From positions 7,252,664 to 7,316,663 of the forward strand of contig CM049315.1 in NCBI GenBank assembly GCA_026874595.1: DNA of 64,000 bases, written 5' to 3'. How positions within the stretch are numbered: the stretch's first letter is position 1; the number at the start of each line of letters is the position of its first letter. The stretch comes from Sipunculus nudus (taxonomy: Eukaryota > Annelida > Sipuncula > Golfingiida > Sipunculidae). Under the pieces are notes generated by a model. It did not search any database. It was not told the origin of the DNA and saw nothing but the letters and a program-made list of their open reading frames with translations. Made by a program: the position numbers and the translations under genes. Below, piece after piece: positions 46,101 to 58,100 of the stretch.

Positions 46101-49100
46101 GGTTTGGGATCAAGGTTGAGGGGAATGTCTATTTGTGCTGACACCTGACAAGGAATAATTGTGGAACGTTTTGTCAATTTACATTAGGGTATTATTCGTA
46201 CTTGGATTGTTTAAGTGTGCATTTGAGGGGAAAGATGTGAGAGCTATGACAACATTTACTTTATAATATGATTGTACCTGAATGCCTGATATAATATAAT
46301 AAAAATATCACAATGAAATAAAATGAAAAATGATAAAATATATTGAAATTACATTCGGGATTGCCAATGGTTCCCTTGAAGATTATACACCTTTACAAGT
46401 AAAGTCCAATTAGCATATCTACGAACCAGTGGTGTGTTTTTATATGTGTGCTATCCAGACCTGAAACGGTACTGCAGTTCATGTTTTATCTTTACTTGCT
46501 ATAAATAAACTAGGAAACATATATAATCGGGTTGTTTATATTCCATAGAGCAATACCTGAATAAGAGGAAATGTTAACCTTATTTGCACAGGATAAATCT
46601 CACACATAGTGGTCGAAACATTGATAATTTAAAGGAACATCATAAGAAATAGTTGTGTGCAGTGGAACCCCGCCTCACGACAATCCCACAATTGCGACCA
46701 ACCCCTCAATTACAACCACTTTGGTAGGTCCAAAATTGTAATTGTGGGGTCCCACTGCAGTTAAATAGAACTGAGGAGCACGAATCATCATGTCCATTCA
46801 CGATGGAACGATGGTAACTGTATTGCGGCTTTGACACCTTGATACTTTCCATTGGAATATTTTCAAGTATGTTTTGAAACTTGTTCTTATAGCATTGTAC
46901 TAGCTCCCATGGTACTACTCTTTCAACACACATGTCTCACCGTAATGTGAACGCCAACACCCGGATAGGTTTGCCATTCTAAAACGTTCAATCTAGCGCA
47001 GAATCAGCTGCCGCGGTTAGACCCGAGTTGCACCGTACATTGTTTCTTAACTAAGGCTAAAAAATTAGGATGGCATGTCTGTCGTCGCTTCAGGATGTCC
47101 ATTAGCTTCAAAGTGTTTTTATAGTTTAAGTAGCGACTTTATTCTTGCCCTCACACATATTCATAATATGCATGAATGAAACCAAATATATAAAAAAAGC
47201 TACTAAAGTCGCCGAAACACACTTTAACGAAATTAAAGAATATCTTCTGGATTTGAGAACACGAACATACGAGACACCAGTGCTTCAGGTGTTGTTTCAT
47301 AAGACATCAAATGTGACTTTAGATTTTGTTTCTTGCTAAATGAAAATAAACCAAATGCCTTATGCAACGGTGATTGAAATAAGCGTGAGCCCTGTTGTAA
47401 ACTGTCCAAGTCTAGACTTCTACAAATAATTTTGGACTCACAGCGTAGTGCATTAAATGGTAGGAAACAGTAATATTCTTGAAACTTATGTCTGCTGTAT
47501 GTACATTTTACTATTTTGGACTATAAAGAGTTATTGTTTGTACTATTAATACTTTCCAGGAGGACTAGTTTGCTTTTTCATGGCTGTTGGTTACTCCTAT
47601 GCCCAAGGTAAATTCGGTAAAATTTAGGTATGAGTTACCAATTAACAAATCTACGAATGGTAGAATAAGGGTAAATATTCATAATTGAACTATATTTATA
47701 ACCATTGTTTTTTTTCTGGTATTTGTCATAGCGACTCACTTTTGGCACATTCGGTAAAAATATTCCCTGCTCTTAACATGATAAACATGGGCCAATGTGC
47801 AAGAATGATCGAACAGGTTAGTTGATCTTGCGAATGGTGACCGATCATTCTTGTTTATAAAATGCCAAGTGATCATTGATATAACTTATTAAACAGATAT
47901 ATTTGATTTTATGAGTAGGATGTAAGTATACAAAAAATGGCAAAGAGTATGCCGGAACGCTGTCTCAAACTATTACTGGCGAAACGTGTCAACGTTGGGA
48001 CAGTCAAACTCCACACAGCCATGACACATCGCTGGATGATCTGCCTGATGAAACAAAAGAGGACGCAGCCAACTTCTGTAGAAACCCCACCAACCAGCCA
48101 TCTGGTCCGTGGTGTTATACTATGAACCCAGACCAAAAATATGAAAAATGTGAAGTTCCTTTCTGTGGTAAGCTTGTAGCACTTTAAAATATAGATTAAT
48201 ACGTCGCGGATGGTCAAAGCGACGATCTGTGGAACTGAGGGTCCTAGGTTCGATCCCCGTAAGCCTTGAACAGGCAAATTTGCTGCATTCTAAAACACCC
48301 TCAGATATAAGCTGTTTTACCCAGACAACTAGATATGAATTCAGGCCATATTATTATTATCCTTTTTATGTATGTGCCATTCTTGCATGAAAATACATTA
48401 TTTTCCTGTTAGCTTTACTATAAGAAATATTTGCATTGATTTGCATATTAAAATATTTTAAAGAATGTTTGAACATTTTGAATGTATCCGACTATTAAAA
48501 AAGTTATTAAAAGAGTCATATGGTTATTTTATCCACATCCAACAGAGGGGCAAATAACAGGCCATGATCTTTTCCTCTAAAACACATATACGGAAATGTA
48601 TTCTTCATGTTATTGAAAGTCAGCCGTAATGTTCACCTCGCCTAATTACAAACTAATATCACAATTAATTTATGTTATTGTTATTTTAATATCATCCCTT
48701 TATATATGTAACATACTTGCATGAAAATACATTATTTTCCTGTTAGCTTTACTGTAAGGAAAATAAATATTGATCTGACATTATTGAAAAATATTATGAA
48801 GAATATATCCGAGTATTAAAAGATGCAAAATAAATATATATTCGACAGAATGCATCCATACCAAAAACGGAGTTGATTATAGGGGGACAATATCAGTAAC
48901 GATGACAGGGATCAAATGTCAGCGCTGGGATGCATTTTCCCCACATGTTCCTGATATAAAAGTCAAAGACAGTTCGTTTCCGGAGGGTTCCAAGACAGCA
49001 GCTCACAACTACTGCAGAAATGTCCAAATGGCAGGAGAACAGCAAGCTTGGTGTTACACTATGAATTCACTGAAGAGATGGGAAGACTGCGCAATCCCAT

Positions 49101-52100
49101 TTTGTCGTAAGCATGTTTTGTATTTCTGAGGTATGGCGATAATCGGTGTGGCTTGCCTATTGTTTGTTTCTTTTTTTCCTGTGTATGGAGCGCTCGCCTT
49201 TGGTGGGACCGATTGTCAGACCATACAGATTCGAAGCCTCCAAAATATATTTTTTATACAGCAAGCATGAGGTTCAGGTCGTCGTCCTAATGGACCGTGA
49301 ATTCAATTGACCCTTGAGGGTATTTTGGAGGCATTATGTTCTGGTTTTGAAGAGGCAACATTTACGCGAAGAAGACATTGAAGATGACTCGGGTTAATAA
49401 TCAGCTTTGTTTAGCAACATCGTTTAAGTGAAAGCTTCCATCACTTCCCTTTGTGATTGATCCTTATAACTTTTTTAGGGCAATCGATAGGCCTAAACAG
49501 CCTTCCTGTTGATTATGTCCAAGTTCTTTGTCAGGGACCACACCGTCATTGGATGACAATGCTGTCTCTGTTAAAAAATAAATTCGAGCGAGTATGGTTC
49601 TAGTATGGAGTTACACGCAGCAGCTGCAGTTCCCGGGGTCTGCTTATCAGCCATCCCTGTTCTAGTCTAGGGACACAGTTACTGAAGTCGACCGCGTTAC
49701 TCTGCCTCTGACATCAGGACACAAGAAAACTTCGAGGGTGTGTGGCGTGTTGATATGAAATCCAAACAGCGTGTGAATTTGCATTTTCCGCCTTGTCTGC
49801 CTGACTTTATGTAGAATATAGTTCCCTCTCTTCCTTTTTATCGTCAATGTTTAAGATATATACACACTCGAGAGAACATATCAATACATTTCTAAGTTCT
49901 AGGATTAGACCAGGTTAATTTTTAAATGGATGGATTATTCATGCCTAAGACTTAAACATCTAGGAATTAAGCAAGATTTACATCTTATTTACTACGTGTT
50001 CTTTGAGTAGATAGTATTATGGTCTAGGTTTTTATTACCAGATACAATAGACCAGTAGATGTCATTTATTGCAATATATGACTTTGGAGTCCCTTTATTA
50101 AAAGGACGTCAGTTGGTAAATTGATTGATGGTTTACAGGTGAAAAAGTGTATAATGTTATGACAAAGGTTGCCGATGTTTAAAATGCTTAATTTCAGCTT
50201 GCTACAACGACCATTTTGGCAGAGATTACCTTGGGAATATATCAGTCACGAAGAGTGGTTTAATGTGTCAGTCATGGATTTCTCAAAGCCCTCATACGCA
50301 TTCCTTCAGGACTGATGTAAATAACATATTAGATGCTGGTCAGAAATGTAGAAACCCTTCCTTTGACCGACGAGGGCCATGGTGTTATACAATGGACCCC
50401 AACGTAGAGAAAGAAAGCTACAATGTTCCCACGTGTTGTAAGTAAATGTATTTATTTTATTTATATATTTGTCTTTTTGTGTCACATTTAACTTCCTATT
50501 ATATAAAACAACAATTACTTTTTGGAATGAATATGATATAAGATATAATTTCAATAGTTTGCATATATAGGAAAAAAAGAGTTTTCTTAGATTAAATAAA
50601 AGATTATGCATTTCTAATCCCAAAATTTGTTTAAAATTACACACCCTTTTTTATGTAGGCAAAGGGGGTTAAAATTACCATGATATATCCATGTCAATAC
50701 ATTTCAATAGATTTCAAGAAAATCGTCACAGAGGAATATGAATTCGACTTCAAAGGTATTACATTCGTAAATGACGAGTACTCGCAGGTCATTAACAGAC
50801 AGATAATTACGTACATACATTTGGCGTATACATATGTAGATACATGGACAGATATCTAGATGGATAGACGAAAGAAAGCAGATAGATGCGAACAAGCAGA
50901 TATAATGTGTTTGGTTTGAAATCTTGATCTCATACTTAAGTCACTTGTAGTTTTAGTTTATCATATTTTGAAAAACAAAATAAACCTTTATTTAATAAAA
51001 ATGCATAGCATGTAAGATTGACCGCGAAGGAACGAACTACCAAGGGACAGCATCCAACAGCGTAAGCGGTGATGCTTGCCAGAGATGGGACACTCAGTAT
51101 CCCCATAAGCACAGTTTTACAGATCCTGAAAAATTTCCAGACGTTTCTCTCTCAAAAGCTCAGGATTACTGTAGGAACCCGGACAAATCGGTCTCCGGAC
51201 CTTGGAGCTTAACAAGAAATACAAAGAAAAGACGTGAACCATGTCGCATTAAGGCTTGTGGTACGTGCAAAATTAGAATATTTCGAATTCTCCTTGAATC
51301 TTATACATCATACATTCTGGGACCCATTCTGTATTTTCTTACGTTATCTTGTTATTATGAGAGAGTCATATAAAAGGTCGAGGCCATGCTGAATTTATAC
51401 ATCATAGACATTTACTTAACAATGTGCCATAAAAAACAATATATGCCTCTGTTTATAAGCCCCGTTTCAAACAAGATCAGCACGCAGTAAATTCCTAAGG
51501 AATATCACTATTCTCAGTGCTGTAAGTAGGCAAACAATAAAGGATGGATTTTTAGACACTTTTTCCTAAAAGTCATTGCTAATTTATTGATATTTTCATA
51601 TGATCAAGGGGCAACATGATAACAACAGATGTTTGCAATCAGGTAAAATACCTAGACTCTTATGTTTTGTTGTTTTAAGTAACCACACTTTAAAATAAAA
51701 TCTCTTTCTGCAGCATGCAAAGTTACGAAAGACGGGTATGATTATATTGGAACCGTTTCAATAACCAGGTCAGGAAAAATATGTCAAAGATGGGATCTCA
51801 CATCACCACATAAACATAATATAACCAGCGCAGTGAATCTTCCTGAAGCTTTACTTTCAGAGGCTGAAAATTATTGTCGTAATCCTACTAGAAACCCGAC
51901 TGGTCCCTGGTGTTTTACTACAGATTTGAATACAAGATGGGATTTCTGTAATATTCCCTACTGCCGTGAGTAACGTTTTGCATGTTATCTTTGCTTGAAC
52001 GGGCAACAAGTTTTCAGAATGATACTAATAATAAAGTATCCGTACATTGGTATTTGTCCCCATCATCATTAGAATATCATATTACCCTGCATATATAAAG

Positions 52101-55100
52101 GGTAAGCAAATAGGTCTTCCATGTAGTTTTATCATCTGGAGTACCATATGTTTTCGTCATCATTTGAAACTGGTTTGACAAACGGTAAATTCTTGTGTGA
52201 GTAGAGTTCAAGATTTATTTATTATTTTTTGCATAGCATGAAGTAAATATGCATCCGTGTATTGTAGACAACAGCACTATACAGTTCTTCCATTTAATTT
52301 ATTTGACGATGAATCCTCCTGTGAAGTAGAATTTAAGGCTTTTGTGTTTGCTTAATTTAAAAATAGCAGCTTATACATGAACGTATTAAAACAAGAGGAA
52401 AGTTCTGTTTTGACTGTTTGACTGGCAAGTTTAATGGTGTGTTCAATTTATTTATTTAATAGTGAGGTTAGGCAGACTGGATTTAAATAAATATGTTAGC
52501 ACTTTTTTTGTGAATTGGCGACATGACAAGATCCAGATTTATTTGATATCGCACACTGATAAACGGAGACCTTTGTCTTTCAGGAAATATACCCATTTTA
52601 GAATTGTCTACAAAGACTCTCAGAGATACGCTCTCAGTGAAGCAAAGTAGGTGCAATATAATCACAGTGTGATTGTTTGCTGTCTAACTAAATAATAACG
52701 AATTATCAATTAACCAATAAACCAATTAAATAATAATCAATTTTACTCACTTTTAAATAATGCGTAAGTGGCTCTAATTATATAAGTCCTGACGCAATCT
52801 TTAAAAGTGAGTAAAACTGGTTAATATTTAAATGGTTAATTGGTGTTATTATATAAGAACTGGTTATAAGAAAGCACTAAATGTCACAGTATTTGAACCT
52901 GCAAGTTTGATAAGCAAATGTTAGTTTGTACAAGTCTTTACATTTCATAGGAGCAAACATGGACGTGGAAAGAACCACAATAAAACAACCTGCAGATTCA
53001 ATGCCAACATTGCAAATAATGAAAAGACCCTCGACAGATCCCTCAGTATTATCTTCAACGTCTCTGGCAAGCACCAACAGAGAACACATTACATATTTAA
53101 TATCAAAATTACACATGACCCAGAGGCTTACGAAAGTGTCCTCAGAGTTTCCATCAACATACTTGGATTCAACAAGGAAGATCGAGACAACAGATAAGTT
53201 TTCAACTTTACCAATTCAAATGGCCTCTACAAGCCGAGGATCCACACATATTAGCACCGTAATGGCCACAACATCTCAAGTTGGTTCTGCAACGTTACCA
53301 ACAACAGAAAGGGAAACGACTCTATGGGCTACATCTCAAGTTCCGAAAAGGAAAACACCAAAAGAGGACAAAAAAGGTTTCTCCTCGGGCACGGTTACAA
53401 CGCTGAAAAAAACGATAGGCGTCACAACACCACCATCTACATATGAAAAGTCAACTTCAGCAGAACAAACAGCACAGAGAGCAAATACATCCACTTCACT
53501 GCTACCAACAACGATAATTGCTTCGAAAACATTTTCAACCAACCAAAGTTTAAACTTAAGAAAATACACAACAGGATCCGATCCGCAGTCAAGTTTAAGG
53601 AGAACGATGATTGCCACCACAATGTCCACTACATATGAACGACCAGTCTTGGAAGAGGAAACAACTCAAGAAGAAGTGTCGGAAGAGGAAACTACTCCTA
53701 GGTCAATGTTGTCGACAAGGGAAATGACGACAAAGTCGCCAGCGGACCTAAGGTCAGCAATGACAGTTCTGCCAATATCAAATTTGCAGACCACACCACA
53801 AGACTGTCCACTCTACATAAACATCCAACAGCCCTAGCAAAGAAAGTGGATATATTATCACCACACTCGCATCGAGATTCAACACCGATAACCACGAATT
53901 CGCCCATCGCATTTCTTAATTTAACATTTATTACACCAGAAAAGACCACGACAACAGCATCGGCAAATCTAGCATCAACTTTAAGTACACAAAGGACTAT
54001 TTGGATGACAACTTATGACCAATTATCAAGATTATCGAGAACAAAAACGTCAGGAACCGTCTCCCTCACAAACACATCGCCGAGGGTGCCTACACATCCG
54101 CTAGCACAATCACCACGAGTTGCCCGAAACAATTCGGCAAGCTTACCTTCGACGGGATTAATTTCTACAACATCTGTATCTTTAGCAGTTTCAACAAAAT
54201 ACGGTAAGTTGTCTGACTTTCTGTTGCATAGCTTTATAATAGTTGAATATCGATTAGTAAATTTATTAATATCTTCAATATACTTTCCATAAATGAATCA
54301 ACTGCTCTTAATGAATAAATGCCGTCGTATTATCATTCTTATTATTTTGTGTAAGCTTACATGATATGCTGCAATAAAACTTCACAGATAGGCAAGAAAT
54401 ATAAATACAAGACAGAATTACCTAAAATCATTAACACATTAGAGTTTCCTTTAACTCTTAGAGATTAGTTTAAAGACCTGATAAGGTATGCTAAATCCAA
54501 CGGGAATAATTGGATATCAGGCTAGAGGCACAGGAGGTAAATACAGATGATGGGAATGCCCTTTGAAGCAGTATCGTTTACTAACTGTGGACAGGACATT
54601 ATACATAGTTTTGTTTAAAGCTGTCCAGCAATGGTTTTTTACAGGATGAGGAAATAAAAACACCATACCAATTGGCTCGAAACATGTATCCAAGAAATGT
54701 ATCTATCGTCGATAATTCATAAATGAATGAATATGATAATCTTAATAGACAAAAAGGCAGATCGAATCGTGGTAGAATAACCATTGACCTTTGCTCACTG
54801 TCAGACATGCTGTGACTGGCATTTGGCAAGCTGTAACTATAACCAGGGACTTACCCATGCATTTGGAAATGATCCATACCATAAATGAAGGTATCATAAT
54901 CACGTGAGATTTCTTAGTCCTTCTATTAATCTCATTTGAAGCAGCGGACGGTTATATAGCAGGTGGTATTCAGAGTACCGTGGGCCTAGAGAAACCACTT
55001 TATAGCGTGACAGGTAGCACATATTAAAGTTTGTTGTCAAAATATTCTGTAAAATAAACCATGGTATGAAATTATTTTTTTCCAGACCACACAAGATAAT

Positions 55101-58100
55101 CTGGGCTTTGATGCTTATACATCAGTGTGATTGAAAGCGTGTGTTATACATAAATGATAATGCAATACAATAAAATGTTAAAACATAGACTCTGGCCACA
55201 CCTATTCCCTGAGCCAGGAGGTGATTTTGGTTAAAATTTTGATAAAAAATCCGAAATTTATTTAAAATATATGATGTAGCATAGACAAGGGATGAACATT
55301 TTATTTACAGGAGTCGTAGGAATGTTCTGGTTTGTGGTTTATAAACATAACTGGTGTATTGGCACTTTTAAACCTTGAAAACGACATAGCATTAATAATG
55401 AAGTCAAGCATAATACATGGAGCATCCAAAAAATATTAATTACAGAAATTTTCAAACAGAAGTTTACGTTTTTAGCTCAGCTGACTGAAAGTCATCTGAG
55501 CTATAGCGAACACTCTTTGTCCGTCGTCCTTCTGTCTGTCCGTCTGTCCGTCCGTTAACCAGGCACAAATCATAACCGCTGGACCTAGAATCTAGTAAAT
55601 TGGCATTCTGAGAGGTCAATAAAAAATCTCCTTGGAAACCAGAAATTAGGTCTCTGTTACCCATATCCTTCGAGCTATGCGGCCCCAAAGTACCCCCTAG
55701 AATAGTAAAAAATTTCATACAAAAACTTCGATATCTCATTAACTACATCACTGCATGATAGTCATGATTTTTGGCATACATATTGATCATGAGATGTTAC
55801 ATCAGTTTCTGCAGACTGGTGGCGCCACCTGTATTTTTCGATATTTTACAAATTGTTTTCTCTATTTTTGAGACCTTTAAAAATGTGAACATCTGTTAAC
55901 AGGGCACAAATCGTAACAACTGGACCTAGAAACTTCATTCTTAACACACTGAGAGACCTATGAAAAGTCTTCATGGAAACCAGAAATTGGGTCTCTGTTA
56001 CCCATATTATTTGAGCTATGGGGCCCCAAAGTACCCCCCCCCCCCCCCAGAATGGTCAAAAATTTCATACAAAAACTTCAATATCTCATCAACTACATCA
56101 CTGATGGTCATTACTTTTAGCATACATATTGATCATGAGATGTTACATCAGTTTCTGCAGACTGGTGGCGCCACCTGTATTTTTCGATATTTTACGAATT
56201 GTTTTCTCTATTTGTGAGACCTTTAAAAATGTGAACATCTGTTAACAGGGCACAAATCGTAAAGACTGGACCTAGAATCTTCATTTTTGACACACTGAGA
56301 GACCTATGAAATGTCTCCATGGAAACCTGAAATGAGGTCTCTGTTACCCATTTCCTTTGAGCTGTGGGGCTCCCAATTACCCCCCCCCCCAAATAATGGA
56401 AAATTTGATAAATACAAATTGCAACATCTCAATAACTACAACACTGATGGTCATGATTTTTGGCAAACATTTTGATCAAGAGGTGTTCCATCAGTGTCTG
56501 CAGACTGGTGGCGCCACCTGCATTTTTTCAAATTTTCACAATTTTTTTTCTTTTTTTTTAGACCTTTAAGGATGTAGTTATCTGTCAACAGGGTACAAAT
56601 CGTAACGACTGGACCTAGAATCTTCATTCTTGACACACAGGGAGACCCATGAAAAGTCTCCATGGAAACCTGAAATTAGGTCTCTGTTACCCATGTCCTT
56701 TGAGCTATGGCTACAGCTCAGAATAATGGAAAATTGATACAAAAGCTGAAGAATCTGAACAACTAATGCAGACATCACCATAATTGTTTGCATGGATATT
56801 GATTATGGAGTGTTTCATCAGTTTCTGCAGACTGGTGGCACCACCTGTATTTGTTCGGGTTTTTTGTACGAATTTGTTTCTCTATTTTTGAGACCTTTAA
56901 AGATATGAACATCTGTTATCAAAACACAAATCATAACAACTGGACCTAGAAACTTCATTCTTGACACACACGGAGACCCATGAAAAGTCTTCATGGAAAC
57001 CTGAAATTAGGTCTCTGTTTCCCATATCCTTCAAGCGGTATGGCTCCAAAATACCCATGAGAAAAATGAAAAATTTGATACAAAAACTGCAGTATCTCAA
57101 TAACTACAACACTGATGGTCATGATTTTTGGCATACATGTTGATCATGAGGTGTTCCATTAGTTTCTGCAGACTGGGTGCGCCACCTCTATTTTTTTTCA
57201 AATTTTTACAATTATTTTCTTTATTTTTGAGACCTTTAAAGATGTGGTTATCTGTCAACAGGGTACAAATCGTAACAACTGGACCTAGAATCTTCATTCT
57301 TGTCATGCAAGGAGGCCAATGAAAAGTGTCTGTGGAAACCTGAAATTAGGTCTCTCTTTCCCATATCCTTTAAGCTATAGGACTCCAATGTATCCCTCAG
57401 AATAATGGACAATTTGAAACAAAAGCTGAAGTATTTGAATAACTAATGCAGAGATCACCATGATTCTTTGCATGGATATTGATTATGGAGTGTTTCATCT
57501 GTTTCTGCAGACTGGTAGTGCCACCTATATTTTATTCAATGTATCAATTTTTTTTCTCTATTTTTTTTACCCTTAAGGATGCTGTAATCTGTCAACAGGG
57601 TACAAATCGTAACAACTTGACCTAGTATCTTCATTCTTGTCATGCAAGGAGGCCCATGAAAAGTGCCTGTGGAAACCTAAAATTAGGTCTCTGTTACCCA
57701 TATCCTTCAAGGTTTAGCACTCCGAAGTATCCCTCAGAATAATGGAAAATTTGATACAAAAGCTGAAGTATCTGAACAACTAATGCAGAGATCAGCATGA
57801 TTCTTTGCATGGATATTGACCATTAAGTGTTTTTATTAGTTTCTGCAGACTGGTGAAGCCACCTGTATTTTTGTATCCGCCAAAATGAAGTTTTGCGGAT
57901 CCTATGTTTTTGACCGTGTTCCGCCGCCGCCGCGGCGTTCGTCACAAAACTGGAGGGGCCACCTGCAACCATTTTTGCACAGCATCTGTCTGTTTGTCTG
58001 CCGTGGGCTAAAATCACTCATATCACTGTAGTGGTTTGACATAACTGCCTAAAATTTTGCAGGTTTATACATCATGGACAGCTTTCTTGATTTTATGACA

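Noticed and set aside
47145-47339. 64-residue plus-strand ORF as the gene B start
   Set aside because: It closes with its own stop before the signal-peptide exon and lacks a donor in the needed phase.
48203-48270. tRNA gene
   Set aside because: A and B boxes are good but no acceptor stem or full cloverleaf could be drawn; a SINE head fits better.
47909-48277. 122-residue minus-strand ORF
   Set aside because: Antisense shadow of gene B kringle 1 and the SINE-like segment.
53336-53949. Minus-strand ORFs of 60-97 residues
   Set aside because: Antisense shadows of the Thr-rich stalk exon of gene B.
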